Origin: Streptomyces sp. CB01201 | GTDB taxonomy: Bacteria; Actinomycetota; Actinomycetes; Streptomycetales; Streptomycetaceae | DNA: 64,000 nucleotides | NCBI RefSeq assembly: GCF_002803085.1 | Contig: NZ_NNBJ01000011.1 | Location: 337,161-401,160, forward strand | Direction of reading: 5' to 3' | Shown here: piece by piece, positions 16,422-23,879 of the stretch | Layout of the letters: every line of letters starts with the position of its first letter | Position numbering within the stretch: position 1 is the stretch's first letter | Notes under the pieces: model-generated | What the model saw: the letters and a program-made list of their open reading frames with translations, nothing else | Databases searched by the model: none | Told to the model about the DNA's origin: nothing | Made by a program: the position numbers and the translations under genes

Positions 16422-17642
16422 ATGGTCGAACACCCCGCGTACCCCGTTGGCCTCCGCCTCACCGGCCGCCGTGTCGTCGTCGTCGGCGGCGGCCAGGTGG
16501 CCCAGCGTCGGCTGCCCGCGCTCATCGCCGCCGGGGCCGACATCACGCTGGTCTCCCCGAGCGCCACCCCGTCCGTGCAGGCCATGGCGGACGCGGGCGA
16601 GATCCGCTGGGAGCGCCGCCGCTTCCAGGACGGCGACCTCGCGGACACCTGGTACGCCTTGGTCGCCACCGCCGACACCGCGGCCAACGAGCGCATCTCC
16701 GCCGAGGCCGAGCGCTCGCGCGTCTGGTGCGTACGCGCCGACGACGCGGGCGCCGCCACCGCCTGGACCCCGGCGACCGGCCGCTCCGAGGGCGTCACGG
16801 TCGCCGTCCTCACCACCGACACCCCCGACCCGCGCCGCTCGGCCGCGATCCGCGACGCGATCGTCGAGGGCCTGCGCGACGGCACCCTGGTCGCCCCGCA
16901 GCAGCGCACCCGCACGCCGGGTGTCGCGCTGGTCGGCGGCGGTCCCGGCGACCCGGACCTGATCACCGTGCGCGGCCGCAGGCTGCTCGCCGAGGCGGAC
17001 GTGGTCATCGCCGACCGGCTCGGCCCGCGCGACCTGCTCGACGAACTCCCGCCGCACGTCGAGGTCATCGACGCCGCGAAGATCCCGTACGGCCGCTTCA
17101 TGGCCCAGGAGGCCATCAACAACGCGCTGATCGAGCACGCCAAGGCGGGCAAGGCGGTGGTACGGCTCAAGGGCGGCGACCCGTACGTCTTCGGGCGGGG
17201 CATGGAGGAGCTCCAGGCGCTCGCCGCGGAGGGGATCACCTGCACGGTGGTGCCCGGCATCTCCAGCTCCATCTCGGTGCCGGGAGCGGCCGGCATCCCG
17301 GTCACCCACCGGGGCGTGGCCCATGAGTTCACCGTGGTCAGCGGCCACGTGGCGCCCGACGACCCGCGCTCGCTCGTCGACTGGAAGTCGCTGGCGCGGC
17401 TGCGCGGGACGCTGGTGATCCTGATGGGCGTGGACAAGATCGGAAAGATCGCCGAGGCGCTCGTGGCGCACGGCAAGGACGCCACGACCCCGGTCGCGCT
17501 CATCCAGGAGGGCACCACCGCCGCGCAGCGCCGGGTGGACGCCACCCTGGGCAGCGTCGGCGAGGTCGCCAGGGCCGAGGAAGTGAAGCCCCCGGCCGTG
17601 ATCGTCGTCGGCGACGTCGTCACCGTGAACACCCACCCGTAA
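16422..17642 (+). CDS. cobA: Uroporphyrinogen-III C-methyltransferase with precorrin-2 dehydrogenase-like domain (CobA/CysG)
   Basis: This 406-residue protein has an N-terminal NAD-binding domain of the SirC/Met8 type (VVVVGGGQVAQRRLPAL, about residues 17-150). The SAM-dependent SUMT domain follows (GVALVGGGPGDPDLITV at about 167; RLKGGDPYVFGRG; VPGISSSISVPGAAGIPVTH). It makes precorrin-2 and may oxidise it to sirohydrochlorin. It is shorter than E. coli CysG (457), and the central dimerisation segment is reduced, so siroheme synthesis by this protein alone is doubtful. It sits beside the cobalamin genes. A 20-bp tandem repeat spans its stop codon. Confidence 0.9.
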   Translation: MVEHPAYPVGLRLTGRRVVVVGGGQVAQRRLPALIAAGADITLVSPSATPSVQAMADAGEIRWERRRFQDGDLADTWYALVATADTAANERISAEAERSRVWCVRADDAGAATAWTPATGRSEGVTVAVLTTDTPDPRRSAAIRDAIVEGLRDGTLVAPQQRTRTPGVALVGGGPGDPDLITVRGRRLLAEADVVIADRLGPRDLLDELPPHVEVIDAAKIPYGRFMAQEAINNALIEHAKAGKAVVRLKGGDPYVFGRGMEELQALAAEGITCTVVPGISSSISVPGAAGIPVTHRGVAHEFTVVSGHVAPDDPRSLVDWKSLARLRGTLVILMGVDKIGKIAEALVAHGKDATTPVALIQEGTTAAQRRVDATLGSVGEVARAEEVKPPAVIVVGDVVTVNTHP

Positions 17643-17666
17643 CGAGGAACACCCACCCGTAACGAG
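17627..17666. repeat. Perfect 20-bp tandem duplication across the cobA stop codon
   Basis: GAACACCCACCCGTAACGAG occurs twice in direct contact. The first copy contains the last codons and TAA stop of cobA; the second lies just outside the gene. Confidence 0.95.
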
Positions 17667-17741
17667 CCGGCCCACGACCGCCGGCGACGGATCCGATCCC
17701 CAGCCGTTGGCACCTCACCCAGGACAAGGCAGTATCACCCT

Positions 17742-18560
17742 GTGGCCGATCTCATCACCGTCGAGGACCCCGACGACCCCCGTCTGCGCGATTACACGGG
17801 CCTGACCGACGTGGAACTGCGGCGCCGCCGCGAGCCCGCCGAAGGCCTCTTCATCGCCGAGGGCGAGAAGGTCATCAGACGGGCCAAGGACGCCGGTTAC
17901 GAGATGCGCTCGATGCTGCTCTCGGCCAAGTGGGTCGACGTCATGCGGGACGTCATCGACGAACTCCCGGCGCCCGTGTACGCGGTGAGCCCGGAGCTCG
18001 CCGAGCGCGTCACGGGCTACCACGTGCACCGCGGCGCGCTCGCCTCGATGCAGCGCAAGCCGCTCCCGGCCGCGGAGGAACTCCTGACCACCGCCCGCCG
18101 GGTGGTGGTCATGGAGGCCGTCAACGACCACACCAACATCGGCGCGATCTTCCGCAGCGCGGCCGCCCTCGGCATGGACGCGGTCCTGCTCTCGCCGGAC
18201 TGCGCCGACCCGCTGTACCGGCGCTCGGTGAAGGTGTCGATGGGCGCCGTCTTCTCGGTCCCGTACGCCCGCCTGGAGTCCTGGCCCAAGGGCCTGGAGA
18301 CGGTCCGCGGGGCCGGCTACCGCCTGCTCGCCCTGACCCCCGACGAAAAGGCCTCCAGCATCGAGGACGCCGCCCCGCACAAGCTGGACAAGGTGGCCCT
18401 GATGCTGGGCGCCGAGGGCGACGGCCTCTCCACGCAGGCCCTGGTGGCGGCCGACGAATGGGTCCGCATCCCGATGGCCCACGGAGTCGACTCCCTGAAC
18501 GTGGGAGCGGCAGCGGCGGTGGCCTTCTACGCGGTGGCGACGGGCCGCCCGACGACCTAG
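17742..18560 (+). CDS. SpoU/TrmH-family RNA 2'-O-methyltransferase
   Basis: This 272-residue SPOUT methyltransferase has an N-terminal substrate-binding segment (residues 1-110) and the catalytic knot. Motif 1 is NDHTNIGAIFRSAAALG, motif 2 MLGAEGDGLS, and motif 3 IPMAHGVDSLNVGAAAAVA. These bind SAM and position the catalytic Arg/Asn for ribose methylation of rRNA or tRNA; the exact target is not readable. The GTG start has no Shine-Dalgarno and a possible -10 (AGTATC) lies directly upstream, so the transcript may be leaderless. Confidence 0.88.
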   Translation: MADLITVEDPDDPRLRDYTGLTDVELRRRREPAEGLFIAEGEKVIRRAKDAGYEMRSMLLSAKWVDVMRDVIDELPAPVYAVSPELAERVTGYHVHRGALASMQRKPLPAAEELLTTARRVVVMEAVNDHTNIGAIFRSAAALGMDAVLLSPDCADPLYRRSVKVSMGAVFSVPYARLESWPKGLETVRGAGYRLLALTPDEKASSIEDAAPHKLDKVALMLGAEGDGLSTQALVAADEWVRIPMAHGVDSLNVGAAAAVAFYAVATGRPTT

Positions 18561-18585
18561 CCGACCGAAGCCCGTCAACCCCGCC

Positions 18586-18607
18586 GGGGGCGCGGGGAAC
18601 TGCGCGA
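18586..18607. repeat. Dispersed palindromic element, solo left arm (copy 3)
   Basis: The 22-bp arm (core GGGCGCGGGGAACTGCGCG) lies 26 bp after the methyltransferase stop. Its partner arm is missing, so this is a half element between two convergent genes. Confidence 0.85.
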
Positions 18608-18645
18608 GCAACCCGGGCCGGCCCGCACCCGAAACGCAGGCGCCC

Positions 18646-18699
18646 CCAGAACCCCCAGAGCCGCCAGAACCCCCAGAGCCGCCAGAACCCTCAGAACTG
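18646..18699. repeat. 18-bp tandem repeat at the kinase 3' end
   Basis: CCAGAACCCCCAGAGCCG occurs twice perfectly and a third time in degenerate form. The last copy contains the stop codon and final codons of the minus-strand kinase gene. Confidence 0.85.
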
Positions 18700-19971
18700 C
18701 TTGACCGCGGCGATCCCCAGCAGAACGATCAGCGTGACCAGTACGAACACGGTGAGCCGCTGCCGCAGCAGCCGCGGGTTCGCGGGCCGCAGCCCGCCGC
18801 CCGACGTGCGCGCCCCGGGCCGCGTGCCCGGCCGTCCTCCGGGCCGGGACCCACTGCGCGGCCCACCCGGACGAGAGCCACCCGTACGCGGCGCCGAACC
18901 CGAACCGGACCCCGTACGCGGCACGGAACCCGAACCGGCACCCGACCCCGTACGCGGCACGGAACCCGTCCCCGACCCCGTACGGGCCCCGGTCCCGGAC
19001 CGCGGCCCGGCCGAAGAACCCGGGCCCCGCCCCGCCTCGGTGTACCGCTGGGTCCGCTCGTCCAGCCGCCCCGTGGGCCGCTCGATCTCGGCCCGCTCCC
19101 GCTGGGCCGGAGGCCGGATGTCCCGGCCCTCGTGCAGACCGCCCTGGGCCTCCCGCGCCGCGATCTCCTTGAGCCGCATGGAGAGCTGGAGCGTGCTGGG
19201 CCGCTCCTCGGGGTCCTTTGCCAGACACGCCCGTACCAGCGGCGCGAGCGCGTCCGGAACGCCCCGCAGCTGCGCCTCCTCGTGCACCACGCGGTAGAGC
19301 ATCACCTCGGAACTGCCGTGCCCGAAGGGCGAGTCGCCCATCGCGGCGTACGCGAGGGTCGCGCCGAGCGAGAAGACATCGGTGGCCGGTGTGACCGCGG
19401 CGCCCCGGACCTGCTCGGGGGCGAGGAAACCGGGGGAGCCGACCGCCGTGCCCACATGGGTCAGCGTCGAGGCCCCGGTGGCCCATGCGATGCCGAAGTC
19501 GATGATCCTGGGCCCCTTCGGGGACAGCAGGATGTTGGACGGCTTGAGGTCGCGGTGGACCACCCCCGCCTCGTGCACCGCGACGAGCCCCTCGGACAGC
19601 GCCGCCCCGATCGCCGCGGCCTCGGCGGCCGTCAGCGGGCCCTCCTCGGCGACCTTGTCGTGCAGCGAGGGTCCGGGCACGTACTGCGTGGCGAACCAGG
19701 GCCGCTCGGCCTCCAGGTCGGCGGCCACGAGCCGGGCCGTACAACCGCCCCGGATCCGCCGCGCGGCCGAGACCTCGCGGGCGAACCGGGAGCGGAACTC
19801 CTGGTCCTCGGCGAGGTCGGGCCGGATCACCTTCAGGGCCACCCGCTGCCCGCGCCGGTCCGAACCGAGGTACACGACCCCCATGCCGCCCGCGCCGAGA
19901 CGCCGGTGGAGCCTGAACGAGCCGACGACACGCGGGTCCTCGCGCCGGAGCCGCATCATCGCCATTTCCAT
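18691..19971 (-). CDS. Serine/threonine protein kinase, C-terminal tail-anchored (PknB-like)
   Basis: This kinase of about 426 residues has all Hanks motifs: Gly loop LGAGGMGVVYLG, ATP lysine in VALKVI, catalytic HRDLKPSNILL, DFGIAW and APEQV. After about residue 275 there is a basic linker of PRTGSG-type repeats and a poly-Gly/Arg stretch, then one hydrophobic helix (LTVFVLVTLIVLLGIAA) ending five residues before the stop. It is therefore anchored by its tail with no extracellular sensor domain, unlike PASTA kinases. Several ATGs (19971, 19965, 19959) could start it. Confidence 0.88.
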   Translation of the reverse strand: MEMAMMRLRREDPRVVGSFRLHRRLGAGGMGVVYLGSDRRGQRVALKVIRPDLAEDQEFRSRFAREVSAARRIRGGCTARLVAADLEAERPWFATQYVPGPSLHDKVAEEGPLTAAEAAAIGAALSEGLVAVHEAGVVHRDLKPSNILLSPKGPRIIDFGIAWATGASTLTHVGTAVGSPGFLAPEQVRGAAVTPATDVFSLGATLAYAAMGDSPFGHGSSEVMLYRVVHEEAQLRGVPDALAPLVRACLAKDPEERPSTLQLSMRLKEIAAREAQGGLHEGRDIRPPAQRERAEIERPTGRLDERTQRYTEAGRGPGSSAGPRSGTGARTGSGTGSVPRTGSGAGSGSVPRTGSGSGSAPRTGGSRPGGPRSGSRPGGRPGTRPGARTSGGGLRPANPRLLRQRLTVFVLVTLIVLLGIAAVKQF

Positions 19972-20165
19972 CCCCGCTGCCAGTCCTGTTGACGTGGCAC
20001 AGCTTACGTACCCGTCGCCCGGTGTGCTCATAGGCCGCGCCCTCGCGGCCCGGGCGATTGTCAGTGCCGGGTGGGAAACTTGAAGAGTGGTCAGAAGGCC
20101 GCGGATCCATGGCCGCTGACCCGTGCGAGATCTCAACGGTCCGTCGCAGAAGGGGGTTTGGATCT

Positions 20166-20444
20166 ATGAAGGGTGACCGCGTGGAGATAGTGGTGGACGC
20201 GGGAGACACGACCCGGACGTACGAAGTGGTGGCAAGCCGGGCGGGTCGCAGGGTGGAAACAGCCGTCCGCCGCGGGGTGGTGGAAGTGAGCGAAGTCACC
20301 CGCAGCGGCACGGTCGTGCGCACCGCGCGCTTCATGGCGACCCGGGTGCTCGCCCTGGTCGAGCAGCCGGTCCCGAGGGAGGACGCGGGGGAGGCGGAGG
20401 CCCGCGCCCAGGGCCGACCCCTCCGGGAAGACCCCAAGGTGTAG
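20166..20444 (+). CDS. Conserved-looking small hypothetical protein
   Basis: I do not recognise this 92-residue protein. It begins MKGDRVEIVVDAGDTTRTYEV and is rich in beta-forming Val/Arg/Thr patterns (VVASRAGRRVETAVRRGVVEV), ending in an acidic, Ala-rich tail. AAGGGGG lies upstream of the ATG. It is divergent from the kinase gene, with the intergenic space serving both promoters. Codon bias is strongly Streptomyces-like, so it is very probably real. Confidence 0.6.
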   Translation: MKGDRVEIVVDAGDTTRTYEVVASRAGRRVETAVRRGVVEVSEVTRSGTVVRTARFMATRVLALVEQPVPREDAGEAEARAQGRPLREDPKV

Positions 20445-20562
20445 GGGCTCGTCTCCACCCTGGGGAGTAGTCCCGGGGGTGACGGCTCATCCCCTGGGAG
20501 GCCAGCAGATCGATACGAGGGCATGACGTCCGGCACCCTCCGGATCCCTACTGTTGAAGACA

Positions 20563-20650
20563 AGCGGCGGGTGCTGCACTCGTCCCCCGAGGTCACACAC
20601 CCGCCGCTGCAAGCAGACAACCGAATGACCGGGCAACCGAACGACCGGGC
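20563..20650 (+). promoter_or_regulatory. Hairpin and 16-bp tandem repeat in the leader of a small membrane gene
   Basis: AGCGGCGGGTG (20563-20573) pairs perfectly with CACCCGCCGCT (20598-20608). It is followed by two near-identical 16-bp repeats, AACCGAATGACCGGGC and AACCGAACGACCGGGC (20619-20650). Both lie between the hypothetical protein and the small membrane-protein start and would be in the latter's 5' leader. Confidence 0.45.
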
Positions 20651-20672
20651 CATGAACGAACAGGAGAGGACC

Positions 20673-20882
20673 ATGGCGGACACCGCTGCGCGGACGATGA
20701 TCCGCACGCAGGGACGCAGAGCGTTCGGCGCCGCATTCGGCGCCCGCCGGTCCGGCCCGCGCCACCCCTTGGTGGCGACGGCCATGGTCCTTCCCCTGGC
20801 GGCCCTGCTCGTGGTCGTCTTCGGCGGCTGGGACGCGGTGGTCACACAAGCGTCGTCCGTGGGCGTGATGCTGGGGCGCTGA
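20673..20882 (+). CDS. Small single-pass membrane protein
   Basis: This 69-residue protein has an N-terminal basic amphipathic half (IRTQGRRAFGAAFGARRSG) and one hydrophobic helix (LVATAMVLPLAALLVVVFGGW). GGAGAGG lies just upstream of the chosen ATG; an ATG at 20652 is also in frame. No family is recognised. A very strong terminator follows. Its structured leader with tandem repeats suggests that it is a regulated transcript. Confidence 0.6.
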   Translation: MADTAARTMIRTQGRRAFGAAFGARRSGPRHPLVATAMVLPLAALLVVVFGGWDAVVTQASSVGVMLGR

Positions 20883-20970
20883 GCGGCGCTCCGGACCCGG
20901 TAGAGCGGACCGGGTCGGGGACATCGAGCCCTTTCAACCCCGTGGGGACGGGGGTGCGGCGGACGGCTGT

Positions 20971-21018
20971 AAAAGGCGGTGCCCGATCGGCTGGGGAGCC
21001 GATCGGGCACCGCCTTTT
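20971..21018. terminator. Strong bidirectional terminator
   Basis: A perfect 22-bp stem with a GGGG loop starts with AAAAGGCGGTGCCC and ends in CCGCCTTTT, giving a T-run on the plus strand and its mirror on the minus strand. It separates the small membrane gene from the minus-strand tRNA array. Confidence 0.95.
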
Positions 21019-21117
21019 GCGTCGGCGGCGAGCAATGGCCGGCCTGGCCACTCGACGGGCAACGGGGCTTCCCCGCGCGGGTGTTGGCCAGGAGGCACCG
21101 ACGGCGGGACGAACGAC

Positions 21118-21150
21118 GGAACCCCCGGCCTGATGAAGGCCGGGGGTTCC
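21118..21150 (-). terminator. Terminator of the minus-strand tRNA array
   Basis: A perfect 14-bp stem (GGAACCCCCGGCCT / AGGCCGGGGGTTCC) with a 5-nt loop starts four bases beyond the 3' CCA of the last tRNA. Confidence 0.85.
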
Positions 21151-21156
21151 GGATGG

Positions 21157-21228
21157 TGCGCGATACTGGGATTGAACCAGTGACCTCTTCCGTGTCAGGG
21201 AAGCGCTCTCCCGCTGAGCTAATCGCGC
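21157..21228 (-). tRNA. tRNA-Val (GAC), copy 1
   Basis: This 72-nt cloverleaf has a 7-bp acceptor (GCGCGAT/ATCGCGC), a D-loop with AGCTCAGCGGGAGA, the anticodon loop CTGACAC (anticodon GAC) and a T-loop GGTTCAATCCC. CCA follows on the DNA for this copy only. It is the promoter-distal member of a three-copy tandem array. Confidence 0.97.
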
Positions 21229-21274
21229 GGGACGATCCCACATCTTACAGGACCGGTTACTTCGTGTTACTGCG

Positions 21275-21346
21275 TGCGCGATACTGGGATTGAACCAGTG
21301 ACCTCTTCCGTGTCAGGGAAGCGCTCTCCCGCTGAGCTAATCGCGC
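21275..21346 (-). tRNA. tRNA-Val (GAC), copy 2
   Basis: The sequence is identical over the tRNA to its two neighbours. It lies exactly 118 bp from each, and the 46-bp spacers differ at only two bases, so the unit was duplicated in tandem recently. There is no encoded CCA. Confidence 0.97.
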
Positions 21347-21392
21347 GGGACGATCCCATATCCTACAGGACCGGTTACTTCGTGTTACTGCG

Positions 21393-21464
21393 TGCGCGAT
21401 ACTGGGATTGAACCAGTGACCTCTTCCGTGTCAGGGAAGCGCTCTCCCGCTGAGCTAATCGCGC
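21393..21464 (-). tRNA. tRNA-Val (GAC), copy 3
   Basis: This is the third identical copy, next to tRNA-Cys with only four bases between them, so all are almost certainly cut from one precursor. There is no encoded CCA. Confidence 0.97.
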
Positions 21465-21468
21465 TTGG

Positions 21469-21539
21469 AGGTGGAGACGGGATTTGAACCCGTGTAGACG
21501 GCTTTGCAGGCCGTTGCCTCGCCTCTCGGCCACTCCACC
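21469..21539 (-). tRNA. tRNA-Cys (GCA)
   Basis: This 71-nt tRNA has acceptor GGTGGAG/CTCCACC, the anticodon loop CTGCAAA (anticodon GCA) and the U discriminator base expected for tRNA-Cys. CCA is encoded. Confidence 0.96.
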
Positions 21540-21578
21540 AGGAGTGCATATGGGGGTTCGGGAAGATCCCCCACACCG

Positions 21579-21651
21579 AGCGGACGACGAGATTCGAACT
21601 CGCGACCCTCACCTTGGCAAGGTGATGCTCTACCAACTGAGCCACGTCCGC
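21579..21651 (-). tRNA. tRNA-Gly (GCC)
   Basis: This 73-nt tRNA has acceptor GCGGACG/CGTCCGC, the anticodon loop TTGCCAA (anticodon GCC) and a T-loop GTTCGAATC. It is the first gene of the minus-strand array; the 191-bp gap to pabB would hold the divergent promoters. Confidence 0.96.
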
Positions 21652-21842
21652 TTGTCGTTTCCGTTTCGCTTGCGCGTCCCGGCGACGTGTTGAACTCTAG
21701 CGGATTCCCGGGCCAGCACAAAAACGCGTTTGTGCAGCGTGCTGCGTTACGCCTGGTCCGGACCGCGGCCGGAGTCCGGGCCGGTGTTCGCCTCCAGGTC
21801 ACTCAGGGGCACCCCACCTGCACCGGCTCTAGACTCGCAACC

Positions 21843-23015
21843 GTGCACGACCTCACTCCGCTGGCACGCTTCGGCCAGCTCGTCGCCTCGGACCTGCGTG
21901 ATGTCACCAGCGACCCCGAGGCCCTGGACTCCGCCGGCTTCTGGGCCGTCTCGCACGACTTCGAGGGCCGCCTGGTGTGCGCCCGCTTCGCGGACGTCCG
22001 CACCGAGCCGGTCCCCGCGCCCGTACCCGGCGCCTGGCGGGGGCCCGCCGAGGGCGACTGGACGTCCTCCCTGGACCGGGCCGCGTATACGGCCGGAGTA
22101 CGGCGCATCCGCGAGCACATCGCGGCCGGCGAGGTCTACCAGGCGAACCTCTGCCGGGTGCTGAGCGCACCGCTGCCCGACCCCGCGGCGGCCGACGTGG
22201 ACGCGCTCACCGCACTGCTCGCCCGCGGCAACCCGGCGCCCTACGCAGGAACGATCCGGCTGCCCGCGCACGGCGTCGAGATCGCGAGCGCATCCCCCGA
22301 GCTGTTCCTGAGCCGGGCGGGCCGCGTCGTGGAGTCCGGGCCCATCAAGGGGACCGGGCGGACGGCGGCGGACCTCGCGGAGAAGGAGCGCGCCGAGAAC
22401 GTGATGATCGTGGACCTCGTCCGCAACGACCTGGGCCGCGTCTGCGCCACCGGTTCGGTGACCGTGCCCGCGTTGTGCGCGGTCGAGGAGCACCCGGGCC
22501 TCGTCCACCTCGTCTCCACCGTGCGCGGCGAACTGCGCGCGGGCGCGGGCTGGCGCGAGCTGCTCGGGGCCACCTTCCCGCCCGGCTCGGTCACCGGGGC
22601 GCCGAAGTCCAGCGCCCTGCGGATCATCGAAGCCCTGGAGACCTCGCCGCGCGGTCCCTACTGCGGCGGCATCGGCTGGGTGGACGCCGACCGGGGCACC
22701 GCGGAGCTCGCCGTGGGGATACGCACCTTCTGGATCGACCGGCCCCACGGGGTGCTCCGCTTCGGTACCGGCGCGGGCATCATCTGGGGCTCCGACCCGG
22801 AACGCGAGTGGGCCGAGACCGAGCTGAAGGCCTCGCGTCTGCTGGCGGTGGCCTCGGGTGCGTACGCCCTGGGCGGACCCGGCGGACCCGGCGGACCCGG
22901 CGGACCCGGCGGACCCGGCCGCCCCGCAGGACACGGCGCCCCTGGCGCCCCCGTAGGACATGGCGGCCATGGCGGCCACGGCGGACGTACTGACCACAGC
23001 GGAAGGACCGTGTAA
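21843..23015 (+). CDS. pabB: Aminodeoxychorismate synthase component I (PabB, chorismate-binding)
   Basis: This 390-residue enzyme aminates chorismate to 4-amino-4-deoxychorismate for folate. Chorismate-binding landmarks are ASPELFLSRAGRVVESGPIKGT, IVDLVRNDLGRVCATG and FPPGSVTGAPKSSAL. The Lys in PIKGT is the residue that marks ADC synthases against anthranilate synthases (PIAGT). The GTG start has no Shine-Dalgarno, but TAGACT lies 14 bp upstream, fitting a leaderless transcript. The C-terminus is an unusual Gly/Pro/His-rich tail of about 45 residues built on 9-bp DNA repeats. The glutaminase partner is not in this window. Confidence 0.88.
   Translation: MHDLTPLARFGQLVASDLRDVTSDPEALDSAGFWAVSHDFEGRLVCARFADVRTEPVPAPVPGAWRGPAEGDWTSSLDRAAYTAGVRRIREHIAAGEVYQANLCRVLSAPLPDPAAADVDALTALLARGNPAPYAGTIRLPAHGVEIASASPELFLSRAGRVVESGPIKGTGRTAADLAEKERAENVMIVDLVRNDLGRVCATGSVTVPALCAVEEHPGLVHLVSTVRGELRAGAGWRELLGATFPPGSVTGAPKSSALRIIEALETSPRGPYCGGIGWVDADRGTAELAVGIRTFWIDRPHGVLRFGTGAGIIWGSDPEREWAETELKASRLLAVASGAYALGGPGGPGGPGGPGGPGRPAGHGAPGAPVGHGGHGGHGGRTDHSGRTV
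22874..22918. repeat. 9-bp tandem repeat inside pabB
   Basis: Five consecutive GGCGGACCC units encode Gly-Gly-Pro repeats at the C-terminus of PabB. Related GGCGGCCAT and CACGGCGGA units follow further downstream. Confidence 0.85.
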
Positions 23016-23837
23016 ATGCAGATCTGGGTCAATGGCGCACTGCGGGACGCCGACGCCGCACGGGTGTCGGTCCTCGACCACGGGCTCACCGTGGGCGACG
23101 GCGTCTTCGAGACGGTGAAGGCGAGCGGCGGGAGCCTGTTCGCGCTCACCCGTCATCTCGACCGGCTGACGCGCTCGGCCCGCGGCCTGGGCCTGTCCGA
23201 CCCGGACCTCGACGAAGTGCGGCACGCCTGTGCGGCCGTCGTCGACGCCAACCCCATGCCGCTCGGCCGGCTGCGGATCACCTACACCGGCGGCCTCTCG
23301 CCGCTCGGCTCCGACCGGGGCGACGCCGGGCCGACGCTGGTCGTCGCGATCGCCGAGAGCACGCGCAGGCCCGACAGCACCGCTGTGATCACCGTCCCGT
23401 GGACCCGCAACGAGCACAGCGCGGTGGCGGGCCTGAAGACGACCTCGTACGCCGAGAACGTGGTCGCCCTCGCGAAGGCGCACGGGGCCGGTGCCTCGGA
23501 GGCGCTGTTCGCCAACACCGCGGGGCAACTCTGCGAGGGAACCGGCTCCAATGTCTTCGTGGTCGTCGACGGCCGGCTGCACACCCCACCGCTCGCCTCC
23601 GGCTGCCTCGGCGGGATCACCCGCGCCCTCGCCGTCGAATGGACCGGGGCCCACGAGAGCGAGCTCCCGATGGACGTACTGGAGCGCGCCGAGGAGATCT
23701 TCCTGACCTCCACACTGCGGGACATCCAGGCCGTACACCGGGTCGACGGGCGGGAGTTGGCGGGTGTGCCCGGTCCGGTCACGGCGAAGGCCATGCGGAT
23801 CTTCGACGAGCGGGCCGGATCGGATCTCGACCCGTAA
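23016..23837 (+). CDS. pabC: 4-amino-4-deoxychorismate lyase / class IV aminotransferase (PabC)
   Basis: This 273-residue PLP enzyme of fold IV eliminates pyruvate from aminodeoxychorismate to give p-aminobenzoate. The PLP lysine is in GLKTTSYAENV (about residue 142), and the cofactor phosphate and carboxylate sites are ALFANTAGQLCEGTGSNVF and SGCLGGITR. The ATG directly follows the pabB TAA, so the pair is coupled and together completes PABA synthesis. A branched-chain or D-amino acid aminotransferase would look similar; the neighbour decides the call. Confidence 0.87.
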   Translation: MQIWVNGALRDADAARVSVLDHGLTVGDGVFETVKASGGSLFALTRHLDRLTRSARGLGLSDPDLDEVRHACAAVVDANPMPLGRLRITYTGGLSPLGSDRGDAGPTLVVAIAESTRRPDSTAVITVPWTRNEHSAVAGLKTTSYAENVVALAKAHGAGASEALFANTAGQLCEGTGSNVFVVVDGRLHTPPLASGCLGGITRALAVEWTGAHESELPMDVLERAEEIFLTSTLRDIQAVHRVDGRELAGVPGPVTAKAMRIFDERAGSDLDP

Positions 23838-23879
23838 ATACTGATGACGGGCGGCGCCGGGGCGGGTACAACGGCCTTG

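Noticed and set aside
21100..21660. tRNA array as an integration site of a mobile element
   Set aside because: There is no integrase, excisionase or duplicated tRNA 3' end flanking foreign DNA; the repeats are complete tRNA units.
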